The translations under genes were made by a program, and so were the position numbers. From Rhabdochlamydiaceae bacterium (GTDB taxonomy: Bacteria > Chlamydiota > Chlamydiia > Chlamydiales > Rhabdochlamydiaceae): a DNA stretch of 64,000 nucleotides. A model generated the notes under the pieces. That model searched no databases. It saw nothing but the letters and a program-made list of their open reading frames with translations, and was not told where the DNA came from. The DNA is taken from positions 1 through 64,000 of the forward strand of contig JAIETG010000020.1 in the NCBI GenBank assembly GCA_019745395.1, read 5' to 3'. Positions 1 to 8,863 of the stretch are shown in pieces. Numbering within the stretch: position 1 is the stretch's first letter; the number at the start of each line of letters is the position of its first letter.

Positions 1-84
1 ATCAGCGAAACTCTCGCAAGAAAAATTAAAATAATTTTTATGATAAAATAAAGAAAGAAGCTTTAGTTAAACACTCCTCCAAAA

Positions 85-121
85 AGGTGTCATTTTAACT
101 AAATTTAAATAGGTGTCATTT
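85..121. repeat. Short direct repeat, possible IS-end remnant
   Basis: The 11-base word AGGTGTCATTT occurs at 85-95 and again at 111-121, 26 bases apart, in an AT-rich gene-free stretch. Closely spaced subterminal direct repeats of this kind are found at the ends of IS21-type elements, but no transposase is visible in the window, so this is only a guess. The rest of 1-240 shows no gene that I can support. Confidence 0.3.
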
Positions 122-240
122 CTACTTAACGCTAACACTGTTTGATAATGTTTTAAGTTTTAATTTGTTTATTGTGGAATGTAAATTATTGGCCTGGAAT
201 TATTAGCGAAATATTTTGTGGGCGTCCGATTAGTAAACGG

Positions 241-557
241 TTAAAAACCTAATAAAAAAATAGCTAGATCGAAGTTGCGCTCCTCTACATGGGCATAAAA
301 AATCTTGAAATTTTCATAATATGTTAATTTGTAGTTGGTTGTCTTTTTTGTGGTTTTTGGGAATTCATGCATTTCGTTCTCTGCGAAGGGGATAATGTCC
401 AATCCTAGCCGAAATAAGCTTTTAGATATTTTAAGATGACTTTTTTTAGAAATGCGGTTTTTCTAATCTTTGACGGTTCCGAGTTTGCAGGAATAAAAAA
501 AGGCTTCATAGTAAATAATAAAGAAAATAAAAATAAAAACTTAACGCGTATTGCCAT
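241..557 (-). pseudogene. Frameshifted small secreted protein sharing its signal peptide with the upstream gene
   Basis: Reading leftwards from an ATG at 557 (a second ATG sits at 560, with an AGGA ribosome site just before it) gives MAIRVKFLFLFSLLFTMKPF, a signal peptide nearly identical to that of the 594-1202 gene. That frame stops after 50 codons at 405. The +1 frame is open from 462 down to a TAA at 241 (73 codons) and reads like real protein, including RLGLDIIPFAENEMHEF. One single-base change between about 480 and 430 would join the two into a protein of roughly 105 residues. I see this as a frameshifted gene. It lies 33 bases after the stop of the 594-1202 gene on the same strand, so it was probably the third gene of the RHS transcription unit. 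Only the leader is shared with its neighbour; the mature parts differ. No known family is recognised. Confidence 0.5.
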
Positions 558-593
558 CATAAAATCCTATGGTTTCTGTGCCTTTTGTATTCT

Positions 594-1202
594 CTAAAAC
601 AAACCAAACCACTTCTTTTTTTTCTCTATCGGCTTGATGACTATAGGTTTTAAGCAAGATGGTGTGCTATTTACAATCTGCTTAGCTTCTGCATAGGGTT
701 CTTCTTTCATGTGATCGATATCATTCGGAAATTTTTCAGGACCAAAAAAGTACATTTTTTCATGTGCTTGTAAAATCAGCCTAACTCCTTCAGGATAGTC
801 TTCTCCGTGTTTATCACGAAAAGCGATCATAATCCTCGCTCTATTATGATCCCATGGATAGTCTCGTAAATAGGGTCTGATAGCTTCATGAGCATTGATG
901 ATTTCCACAAATCTTTCTGTCGCTCGAATTTCTAACTCTCTCGCCTCTTCAATGCTAACTTGATGACAATACAAAAAATTTACATCTATCTCTTGTATAT
1001 CGTAGGGCATGCTTCCTCCACACCCATTACATCTTAGTCCAAATTGTTCCTTCATTTCCTGTTTTAATGTATTGATTACTTCATTAACAGAACGATTGAG
1101 AATAGCTCTTTCTTCTTTAGAATAATCTTTTTCTTCTGCCATCACAGGCTCGGTAGCAAATAGCAAGCAAACCAAAAATAAAAACTTAGCGCGTATTGCC
1201 AT
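594..1202 (-). CDS. Small secreted protein downstream of the RHS gene; possible immunity or accessory protein
   Basis: A 202-residue protein. I chose the ATG at 1202 rather than 1235 because a clear AAAGGAA ribosome site precedes it and because it gives a clean signal peptide (MAIRAKFLFLVCLLFATEP, cleavage after VMA). The mature part is charged and mostly helical, with a CNGCGG cysteine cluster near residue 60 and a basic KKKKWFGLF end. The gene starts inside the last codons of the RHS gene (17-base overlap), so the two are translated together. Small genes directly after RHS toxins commonly encode immunity proteins; an exported immunity or accessory protein would fit here, but that is inference from position only. 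No domain is recognised. The first 36 or so bases of the gene and its leader are nearly repeated at 525-560. Confidence 0.75.
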   Translation of the reverse strand: MAIRAKFLFLVCLLFATEPVMAEEKDYSKEERAILNRSVNEVINTLKQEMKEQFGLRCNGCGGSMPYDIQEIDVNFLYCHQVSIEEARELEIRATERFVEIINAHEAIRPYLRDYPWDHNRARIMIAFRDKHGEDYPEGVRLILQAHEKMYFFGPEKFPNDIDHMKEEPYAEAKQIVNSTPSCLKPIVIKPIEKKKKWFGLF

Positions 1203-4200
1203 AATAAAATTTCCTTTCTTTTCGTATGTCTTCAATTTGATCTTTTAATCCTTTTTGCAGCGTGGGTCCCATAAAGCTATGTTCTTTAATCCCACGATTG
1301 ATGCTTCGAGGAGAAAGACACTCAAGTATTTCTACGTTGTAGGTTAATCCATCTTGCTCTGAAGCCCACCTGCCAGTAATTCCATCTTCTTCGGAGTATA
1401 GATTATGCACTTTGAGCCCATATTCGTTAGGCATATTTTTAGCTGGAGCAAAAGATATAGAGTGAAGTTGCCTTTTGAAAATCTTTTTTTGTTCCATTGT
1501 CAGCATTTCATTAGCTCTTCTTTGAACTACTCCTCCTTCACTATGGGACAAATTCAAGTAGATGAGCTCTGGATTGGTTTTATGGATAGCGTCTGCTATG
1601 GCGCCGATGAATTGAGCTGTTTTACAAATGGTTGGGGTCTGCAATCCACCTCTTTCATTACATGCTCTATCCATATCTTCTAAAAGTGAGTAAGTTGTCG
1701 GATTGTACATTCCTATTAACAGGGTGCCTTCAGGGATTTTATCTGAAATAGATGTGAGCATTTTTTGCAACTCTTTACGCGTTGTTCTGATTCCATTTTG
1801 AAACGAAATTATTCCAACCATATTGCCTTGTGTAGGACAAATATCTGCAAAATGATCGAAAAGCTTGACTCTACCTAGTATTATTTCCTGAACTGAAAAC
1901 TGTATTTTATGCAAATGGTTACAAATGATGTAGTCGTCTGTTTTCACTCCATTTGCATAAATATTCAGGATCCTTCTAGATCCATTTATAGACTGGCGGA
2001 TTTCCATTGTGGAAAGAGAGAAAGTGCTAGGAGCGGGCGGATCACTCCAAAGGCCATCTTTCCAAGGATCAAAACTCAGTAGTCCAAAAAGATCCAGTCT
2101 ATTTAAGGGACTATTTAGTACGTAGGTATAAAGATTCGATCCATCTACAAAGCCCGCAGGATCGGGAGTAAGCCACCTTTCTAACGCAAGGTCGTAGCAG
2201 CGAAGACCAAAAAACACGAGGCCCTCTTCTTGCCTTTTGGAAGAAAAACGCCAGGGGTTTTTAGGAGAGGTGGGGAGGGATCGTTCCTTACCAAAAGCTT
2301 CTATTTGATATGTTTCAGCAATTTCTCCGGAAGGCGAAATAAGGGCTATGCAGTTGCCGTGAAAGTCGTGAAGCGGAGCATAGACCACATCATCCAATTC
2401 TATAGCAACTGCAGCTCCGATGTCTCCAGTAAGCCCAAGTCCTAAGACTTTTAACTGTAAAAATTCTCTACGATCATTTAATGCCCCTATTTCTTTGTCA
2501 TGGTCATGGACGAAAAACTTTGTGGAATGTTCGGGCATTTTTTCAAAATGTTCCTCTTGCCATAGATAGGTCTCTTTGGAAAAAAGACGGTAGAAGGGAT
2601 CATAAGAATAGAGGATTTTTTTGCTCTTGGGGTAAGTAATGGAAGTAAGCCTTCCTAAAGCATCGTAAGAGTAGAGAATTTGTTGATCTGTAAGAATTCT
2701 TTCTACGAGATTCCCGTCTAGATCGTAGATAAGCCGACTATCTGGAGTTGCAAGTACTTCATTACAATCATTAGTCTCATATAGAGAGGAATTTCCCATA
2801 GAATCAAAAAGATACGTTCTTTCTCCATCTTGACTTAGTTGATTGAGAGCATCATAGGACATTTTTTTTCTTGTAAAAAGAGAGTGAGAATTCTCTTCGA
2901 GCCTTCCTAGAGAGTCATAGGAAACTTCATGGGTATTCCAAGGCGAGGTCTGCGAATAGGGGCGCTCTAAAACATCGTGGTTTGTATGAACTGTTGCTAG
3001 ATCATAGATGAGTTTTTCTTCTGCTATATGACCGTTGGGATCGGTTTTAATATAGGAGTGTGCATAGGTAGGAGTTCCCTTTACATCTCTTCTGGTAACA
3101 GAATGCAGATGCCCATCAAAATATTCATGAGTAGTGGAAGAGGAGTCTGGAAGGGTAAAACTCCTACATCTACCCATATCATCGTAATCCCAGGAAAGAC
3201 TCCATAAAGAAGATGTTTCTTCTATCATTTCGCCAAAGGGGTTATACGAGCGGCAGATAGTTTGTCCTCGAATGAGGTCTTCCGCTTGCATCCGGTATCC
3301 ACTTCCCGTCTCATAGTGATAGCTGTAATGCACGGTGTTATCGGAACTTTGTAGGGAAAGTACGCGTCCGAGTCCATCATATTCATGCTTTAAACAAATA
3401 CCACTTGGTAAAGTCTTGGTTTCTACACGGCCTTTTCTATCATAAGAGTAAGCCGTGACCTTGCTTCCAGCCTCAATTTCTTTGATCACCCGTCCCATGC
3501 AGTCATATTGAGAAAGATGGGTGACTTTTTTTAAGGGACTATCTTTCAGATAAACAGAAGATACTCTTTTTGTTTTATTCCCGGCTCGGTCATAAGAAAA
3601 CTCTTCCAAGGAAAGTGTTTTGCCATATTCATCTTGTTTTTCTATAGAAACTAACCTGTTTGTAGCATCATCAATTTCAATGGTCTTAAAACCAAGAGCG
3701 TTGATGGTCGTTTTGCAAAAGACAAGCTGTCCTAGGTTATTACGAATAGGAAAGTACTGAAACTGCGTTACGGCATGAAGAGGATCTTCATGCCGGCAAA
3801 GTCTTCCTTCTGGATCATAGGAAAATGTGTCATATACGGTTCCATGTGATGTAACACGTTCTGTTTTTTCTAAAAGCCCCTTGCAGTTGTAGTGAAATGT
3901 AGTGTGATTTTCTATATGGGAGCCCTTTTTCTCCCATTTCTCTATGACATTGCCTTGAACGTTATGAATCTCTACTTGGGAGATGTCTCCACAGGTAGTG
4001 GTTTCTAAAAAACCCAGAGCATCATAAGAATAAGAAATGGTTCTAGATCCCGCAATCTCACTTGTTTTTTTTCCACTTCCATCGTAAAAAAACGTCGTGA
4101 CAAGTCCTTTTGTATCTGTATGAGAACGTAGATGAAAAGTGTCAAAGGTCCACGACTCTTCCGAAAGAAGCTCTCCACATGGAGTGTAGCATTTTTTAGA

Positions 4201-6621
4201 GGTCATTCTCAAAAATGGATCGTAGGTATAATTGATTTCTGTTTGATCAGGTTCAATGGTTTTGGCAAGTGTTCCATTTTTGTAGTAGATATGTAGAAGA
4301 ACTGTTCCATCTGCATGAATAATGCGAGTAGGTTGTTGAAAGACGTTGTATTCTGTTCTTGTTGTATCTGCTATGGAATTGGCATAAGAGGCGAGATTCC
4401 CACTGACATCATAGGTAAATTGTAGGAAGGGAGTATAGGTGTTTGCAGAGTCGTCCCGACTATCTGGGAATTCTGTTCGAAGGCACCTGCCAAATGTATC
4501 ATACGTCTGTTTGGTAATCCGGCCTAAAACGTCTGTTTGAGAGGAGATTCTTCCTTTGGCGTCATAGGAGTTATAAGAAGTTTTTCCATTTCCTATATCA
4601 TCGATCTCTTCACAAGAAAGGATCCTTCCTAATGCATCAAGATTGTAGATTTTTTTCGGAAGTCCTATTTCTTCCGATTCCTTGAGCTGCCCCTTGTCGT
4701 TGTAACGATAGATGTTTTTTTGTCCTAAGGGATTGCTTTGAGAAATGATGTGATCTCTCTCATCATATTCTGTCTCCAAAGTGTATTGATACTCATCATG
4801 GCCATCATAGAGTTTATCTTGGCAAAGCCTGTTATGATAATCATATTCATACACATGTCTTTCTATTAAACGTTCTGTATGGGAAGCAAGATCCAAGTAG
4901 AGATGTTTTGCTTCTATAATGAAGCCCTTGTCATTGTACTTGTAGAGCTTGATTGTCCTTTGAGAAACTCCGGTAAGATCTGTAAGGTCCTCCTTATTCC
5001 CATCGTCTAAGATTTCTCCTGCGAGAAAATGATCGTCGTTGTATAGATAAAATTCTCTTTGGAGAATTTGGCCTCCATGAAAAGAAAGCTTGCGAGTAAG
5101 AAGATCTGTACCTTCTTTGTAATTGTATAGATAATACATGCCTCCATCTTCCACTTCTTTTTCGAGATTGGAATAAGAGTCATACTCATACCACTTGTGA
5201 ATGTGATCAGCGCCAGATAAGGTCCCGTCACTATTAAGAGCAAAAGATCCATTTACCTGGCCTGTTATTTGACCCCAAAGAACCTCTTCTATAACATTTT
5301 CTTTGTTGTCATAGAAAAACGTCTTGGAAAAAATAGGTCTTTCTTCTCCATCACATAACACTTTGGCTTTTAAATGTTGATTTTCCCATATGAATTTTAA
5401 AACTGAGTGGAGGGTTCCTTCTTTATGGAAATACTCGATTTGAGAGAGCTGTCCTTCTTTGTGATGATAACGGGTAAGAGCACCTTCTGCATCTCTAACA
5501 TCTGTTTTTCCTATTTCGTAGAAAAACTCTGCAAGAGTTTGCATTTCCCCGTGCGCCCCAAGAGGGGCTTCTAGCTTTTGTACTTTATCAACATAGGGAT
5601 GTTTTCGATAAAATTTCTCATCTCGTTCCTTCAAGGGTTTAGTCGAGCTGTAGTAGCGCACTTTGACTTGTATTTGGTTATCAATGCGCATTTCACTTAC
5701 TCGAGATCCTATTTCCTTTTCCCCTCTAGAGTATCCAAAGACTTCTTGCCTTTCAGAGTCTTTTTGAACTTCTTTTAAATATTGCCGATCCTGAGATTCT
5801 GTATTTGTATACATTACGGAATGGTTGTCGGAGGTTGAGATCTTAAATTGATAGGGGGAATCTTTTTTTAGTAATTCAAAACGGATCCAAGAAAGGGTTT
5901 TATTGTTAGATGGGTTTTTGACGTCGATGAGTGTCAATTGATCTTTTTCGTATGTGTAAATTAGCTTCAGTTTTGAAGGAAGGGTTTCCCATACAAGTTT
6001 ATAGTAGCAGCTGCCGAGATACTGCTCAAAGCGCTTAGAAAGTTTTTCGTAGTGTCGTTCTCCTCCGTTAGGAAGAAAAATAGAAAGATCAAAATTCTCG
6101 GGACCCCGATCATCCATATAGACTCGAAGCACATTGTTGTGAGGAGTATTTTTCCCGCTTAGCGCTCCAGCATACTTTCCGGCTTTCTTTTCTGGCTTAT
6201 AGTAGTAATAATAGACATGATCTTTAATCTTTTCTTTGTGGCTGTATTGATACAATAAGGCATCTCCACTGGGTTCTGGAACTTGAAATTTCATAGCCTT
6301 AAAATCGTGCTTTTCAGGATTGAACTGCACCAACAGTTTTGTATGAGGAAGAAGTTGCCAGCCTTCTTGAGAAAAGCAGTCTCTTTTCAGTCTTTGTAGA
6401 GTAAGATTATCTGGATGAGACCCTGCGCTACTGCAATAAGTGCGGGTCAAAGAAAATGGGTAAGCCCCCAGTAATTTTGTGTCTTCTATAGCTATGTTTA
6501 ATTGTCCTGAAATGACATGGACGTGATGAAAAAGAGCTGGATCTTCATCAGTAGAAAATAAGGATTCCCATTCTGCTAGCAGATGAAATGGAACGAGAAG
6601 TAATAGAAGCAGGAATCTCAC
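1186..6621 (-). CDS. Giant RHS/YD-repeat protein with C-terminal lipase-like domain
   Basis: An 1811-residue protein starting at a GTG (AAAGG ribosome site six bases upstream), with signal peptide MRFLLLLLLVPFHLLA. From about residue 480 to 1450 it is built of YD repeats, many of the form YDALGRL, YDPFLRM or YDSMGN, the beta-strand repeats that form the hollow RHS shell. The RHS core ends with the usual junction (GLRCYDLALERWLTPDPAGF, then NSPLNRLDLFGL) near residue 1514. The last 297 residues are a separate domain with LSHSEGG around Ser1694, an alpha/beta-hydrolase type nucleophile elbow, and a candidate histidine at 1781 (EHSFMGP). This tip reminds me of the chlamydial DUF687 family, but I cannot confirm that. 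A Sec signal suggests export to the periplasm or surface. The next gene overlaps it. Likely a contact-dependent or host-directed toxin; the target is unknown. Confidence 0.88.
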   Translation of the reverse strand: MRFLLLLLLVPFHLLAEWESLFSTDEDPALFHHVHVISGQLNIAIEDTKLLGAYPFSLTRTYCSSAGSHPDNLTLQRLKRDCFSQEGWQLLPHTKLLVQFNPEKHDFKAMKFQVPEPSGDALLYQYSHKEKIKDHVYYYYYKPEKKAGKYAGALSGKNTPHNNVLRVYMDDRGPENFDLSIFLPNGGERHYEKLSKRFEQYLGSCYYKLVWETLPSKLKLIYTYEKDQLTLIDVKNPSNNKTLSWIRFELLKKDSPYQFKISTSDNHSVMYTNTESQDRQYLKEVQKDSERQEVFGYSRGEKEIGSRVSEMRIDNQIQVKVRYYSSTKPLKERDEKFYRKHPYVDKVQKLEAPLGAHGEMQTLAEFFYEIGKTDVRDAEGALTRYHHKEGQLSQIEYFHKEGTLHSVLKFIWENQHLKAKVLCDGEERPIFSKTFFYDNKENVIEEVLWGQITGQVNGSFALNSDGTLSGADHIHKWYEYDSYSNLEKEVEDGGMYYLYNYKEGTDLLTRKLSFHGGQILQREFYLYNDDHFLAGEILDDGNKEDLTDLTGVSQRTIKLYKYNDKGFIIEAKHLYLDLASHTERLIERHVYEYDYHNRLCQDKLYDGHDEYQYTLETEYDERDHIISQSNPLGQKNIYRYNDKGQLKESEEIGLPKKIYNLDALGRILSCEEIDDIGNGKTSYNSYDAKGRISSQTDVLGRITKQTYDTFGRCLRTEFPDSRDDSANTYTPFLQFTYDVSGNLASYANSIADTTRTEYNVFQQPTRIIHADGTVLLHIYYKNGTLAKTIEPDQTEINYTYDPFLRMTSKKCYTPCGELLSEESWTFDTFHLRSHTDTKGLVTTFFYDGSGKKTSEIAGSRTISYSYDALGFLETTTCGDISQVEIHNVQGNVIEKWEKKGSHIENHTTFHYNCKGLLEKTERVTSHGTVYDTFSYDPEGRLCRHEDPLHAVTQFQYFPIRNNLGQLVFCKTTINALGFKTIEIDDATNRLVSIEKQDEYGKTLSLEEFSYDRAGNKTKRVSSVYLKDSPLKKVTHLSQYDCMGRVIKEIEAGSKVTAYSYDRKGRVETKTLPSGICLKHEYDGLGRVLSLQSSDNTVHYSYHYETGSGYRMQAEDLIRGQTICRSYNPFGEMIEETSSLWSLSWDYDDMGRCRSFTLPDSSSTTHEYFDGHLHSVTRRDVKGTPTYAHSYIKTDPNGHIAEEKLIYDLATVHTNHDVLERPYSQTSPWNTHEVSYDSLGRLEENSHSLFTRKKMSYDALNQLSQDGERTYLFDSMGNSSLYETNDCNEVLATPDSRLIYDLDGNLVERILTDQQILYSYDALGRLTSITYPKSKKILYSYDPFYRLFSKETYLWQEEHFEKMPEHSTKFFVHDHDKEIGALNDRREFLQLKVLGLGLTGDIGAAVAIELDDVVYAPLHDFHGNCIALISPSGEIAETYQIEAFGKERSLPTSPKNPWRFSSKRQEEGLVFFGLRCYDLALERWLTPDPAGFVDGSNLYTYVLNSPLNRLDLFGLLSFDPWKDGLWSDPPAPSTFSLSTMEIRQSINGSRRILNIYANGVKTDDYIICNHLHKIQFSVQEIILGRVKLFDHFADICPTQGNMVGIISFQNGIRTTRKELQKMLTSISDKIPEGTLLIGMYNPTTYSLLEDMDRACNERGGLQTPTICKTAQFIGAIADAIHKTNPELIYLNLSHSEGGVVQRRANEMLTMEQKKIFKRQLHSISFAPAKNMPNEYGLKVHNLYSEEDGITGRWASEQDGLTYNVEILECLSPRSINRGIKEHSFMGPTLQKGLKDQIEDIRKERKFYYGNTR

Positions 6622-6732
6622 AAAAGCCTTTGAAATTAACGAAATCTTTAAGTGAAAGGCATCCTACGCTTATTTATTTTTTTACGACAAGAGAAAAATT
6701 TAGTAAGGGAAATGAATTTGTTATGGGTAGAT

Positions 6733-7160
6733 TTATTGAATCGAACTTTCCTTTGCAGTAATTTCCTTGGTTTTGGAGTGATAAACAAAAAGATCTCCGC
6801 GACGGCCCCAATTCATCCAGAGATTGAATTGCTTTTGTCCATCTTGATGAGGAACTGCTTTCATAAGTAATTGAAGTAACTGTTCTTTGTTTGCTGTACG
6901 ATGAGGGGCTTCTTGTAGAAACTGTTGCGTTTTTATAAAAAGCGGAATGGTTAAGAGCCGATCTTTCCAAAGGTTTTTACGTTCATGTCCGCGAACTGTT
7001 AAATATTTTTTCCCAGCCTCGGTAAGGGTTACTATCTTGTGAGAAATCTCTATGAAATTAAGCATTTCTGCTGCTTCTGAAGCAATAACAATATGATCAA
7101 ACCTTTGATGGCTTTCTGCTCCTATTTTATAGAGGTTTTGCGTGTTGCCGCCACTGTGAA
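6733..7160 (-). pseudogene. Remnant of a NitT/TauT-type ABC ATPase: C-terminal AAA-associated domain only
   Basis: The first ATG in frame is at 7065 and gives 110 residues, but the frame is open further upstream and homology-like text starts near 7160 (WQYLHSGGNTQNLYKIG). The sequence matches the pattern of the C-terminal domain that follows the ATPase in nitrate/sulfonate-type ABC transporters: a short helix ending in AAEMLNFIEI, then VTLTEAGKKYL, a charged helix, and NLWMNWGRRGDLFVYHSKT. The whole nucleotide-binding part (Walker A, signature, Walker B) is missing. The 5' side abuts a truncated membrane-protein gene, so a deletion seems to have joined two broken genes. Expression or function is doubtful. 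Confidence 0.6.
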
Positions 7161-7361
7161 GGTATTGCCATTTACTGTTTTTAGAGTATCGACTGGTCCC
7201 ATCCCGGACAAAATCATAGCGGCATTTTCATAAGCATCAACTATGCTCATGTTCTCAAAATGGCAGTAGCCTAACATGCCTACCCCTAGGGAGAATGTAA
7301 GAATAGCAAGCCCAATCGTTAGGTTGTAAAGAATTCTTTGGAAGAATACTCTCAACGGCAA
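7122..7361 (-). pseudogene. N-terminal fragment of a small two-helix membrane protein
   Basis: A 79-codon frame with no ATG; the first usable start is TTG at 7361, and in-frame codons upstream continue as CLKKYDSL, so the true start is unclear. It has one good membrane helix (YNLTIGLAILTFSLGVGMLGY) and the motif NAAMILSGMGPVDTLKTVNG, which I know from a widespread family of about 120-160 residue membrane proteins that continue with a second, channel-like helix (usually ASFYALFSG). Here the text changes abruptly after VNGN to an unrelated 15-residue tail and a stop, exactly where the ABC ATPase remnant begins in the next frame. It is therefore a truncated gene fused by deletion. Confidence 0.55.
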
Positions 7362-7486
7362 TAGCGAATCGTATTTTTTTAAGCATGGAATATTTTCTGT
7401 ATTATCGTAATGTAATCTTGTGTTAGTTTTTGCATTTAGTGTTTTTAAAATTTTGTCGATTTATATGTTTTTTATTTTTCAAGTGA

Positions 7487-8140
7487 TTATTGGATCCTCG
7501 TAATAATAAGATGTGCAGAAACTGCTTCTGTTCCTCCAGCAATAGGGGTTATTGTTAGTGCTGTAGAATTACTTGAAGGATTGCTTATTGTGAGTATGGA
7601 ATTGACGACGGATGTTTGCACAAGAGCCATTCCGACTATCTGACAAGATCCTGTGGCTCTTCCCACTACTGTGTAAGGAAGCTCTATCGCGCCACTACCA
7701 GAATCGAGTGTTATTACGAGTTGTCCAGCTTCGCTGATACTTACTTGAAACAAAACCTGATAACAGCCGATGTTAGTCAAGTTGAATGTGTCAACGCCGA
7801 TGCGAGCAATGAGTCCGGTTCCACTGGAAGGTCCATCTTGAGGGAAATCAACATTTCCACCGACAGCAACAGTTGCTGCATTGTCACTTGGCATTAATGC
7901 ATAAAAATCTGCAAAGTCAAGTGCTCCTCCTGAAGGTCCTTGAGGCCCCGGTATTCCTTGAGCTCCTCGAGGTCCTGGTATCCCTTGAGGCCCCTGTATT
8001 CCCTGAGCTCCCGGATTTCCTTGAGGCCCTTGAGGGCATGCGCAATTTTCACAGCAGCACATTGTCGGAGCGACGCCAAGTATTGGATTCATGAATAAAA
8101 ATGCGCTGGATAATCCCATGAATATGATAGTTTTTTTCAT
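7487..8140 (-). CDS. Collagen-like secreted protein with BclA-like C-terminal domain
   Basis: A 217-residue protein with a signal peptide (first 22 residues), a cysteine-rich knot (CCCENCAC, residues 28-35), eleven perfect collagen Gly-X-Y triplets (residues 38-70, for example GPQGIPGPRG), and a C-terminal beta-rich domain of about 145 residues starting at FADFYALMPSDNAATV. That arrangement, a triple-helix stalk followed by a jelly-roll head, is the one seen in BclA of Bacillus exosporium and in collagen-like proteins of giant viruses and amoebal symbionts. The short stalk and the cysteines suggest a disulfide-linked trimer. Likely at the surface or in the host-facing compartment. The ribosome site is weak. 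Downstream bases 7362-7486 hold no gene. Confidence 0.85.
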   Translation of the reverse strand: MKKTIIFMGLSSAFLFMNPILGVAPTMCCCENCACPQGPQGNPGAQGIQGPQGIPGPRGAQGIPGPQGPSGGALDFADFYALMPSDNAATVAVGGNVDFPQDGPSSGTGLIARIGVDTFNLTNIGCYQVLFQVSISEAGQLVITLDSGSGAIELPYTVVGRATGSCQIVGMALVQTSVVNSILTISNPSSNSTALTITPIAGGTEAVSAHLIITRIQ

Positions 8141-8333
8141 AAATTTTCTCGTTTCTTTAAAAGAGTCTACAGATTTAGTTATTGTTTAAAGGCGGATGTA
8201 TGTTTGTTTAAAAAATCATTTTCAACAATGTTATTCCAGGAATTTTTGAAAAAATATATTTTCACGTATTGTTATGAGAGAAATATCGAGCTGCGATAGA
8301 TTATACCATAATCTTTGCACGGAAAAGAAAATC

Positions 8334-8861
8334 ATGCACAAAAAATACAGCTTTAAACCCTACAATCCGCAGTTTCCTATTCTTTTTTCTCTGGAAGCAA
8401 AAAAGTTGCAAAAATCCCTGCCTAAAGATGCTCTTATTGAGCATGTAGGAAGTACTGCAATTGCGGGACTTGGTGGTAAGGGAATTATTGATATAGCTAT
8501 AGGTGCTGTTAAAGAAAAAAGAGAGCTCATTATATCTATCCTTACAGACCTGGGATATGAATTTCAGCCAAGACTTAGCTCAGAGGATCGAGCCTTTTTT
8601 AAAGCGCAGAAACCAGATTCAGAAGAGGGGATTCGAACCTATCATATCCATTTAATGGACCCCAAAAACCAGCAGTGGCTAGACATGCTTTTTTTTAGAG
8701 ATTATTTAGGCAAGTTTCCTGAAGAAATGCGGAGATATGCGGATCTTAAGGAAAAAGCGGCATTAGACGCTCAAGGTCAGGGGGAGATTTATCGCAAATG
8801 CAAAGAGCCATTTTTACAAGAGATCTTGGATAGAAGAAATAGTGTTTTATCGGGGGATTGA
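8334..8861 (+). CDS. GrpB-family nucleotidyltransferase-like protein
   Basis: A 175-residue protein. I preferred the ATG at 8334 over 8274 because it has a GGAAAAG ribosome site and places the conserved start of the family (YSFKPYNPQFPILFSLEAKKL, residues 4-24) at the N-terminus. Other family hallmarks are present: IEHVGSTAIAGLGGKGIIDI (the nucleotidyltransferase-fold GS and D-x-D-like region), TYHIHLMDPKN, and LFFRDYLG. GrpB/UPF0157 proteins carry a nucleotidyltransferase fold and are sometimes fused to dephospho-CoA kinase; the reaction is not settled. It overlaps almost directly with the next gene, so the two may be cotranscribed. Confidence 0.85.
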   Translation: MHKKYSFKPYNPQFPILFSLEAKKLQKSLPKDALIEHVGSTAIAGLGGKGIIDIAIGAVKEKRELIISILTDLGYEFQPRLSSEDRAFFKAQKPDSEEGIRTYHIHLMDPKNQQWLDMLFFRDYLGKFPEEMRRYADLKEKAALDAQGQGEIYRKCKEPFLQEILDRRNSVLSGD

Positions 8862-8863
8862 CC

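Noticed and set aside
1405-1683. Plus-strand ORFs inside the RHS gene
   Set aside because: Shadows of the long, signal-bearing minus-strand frame; several similar ones lie inside clpC and lepA.
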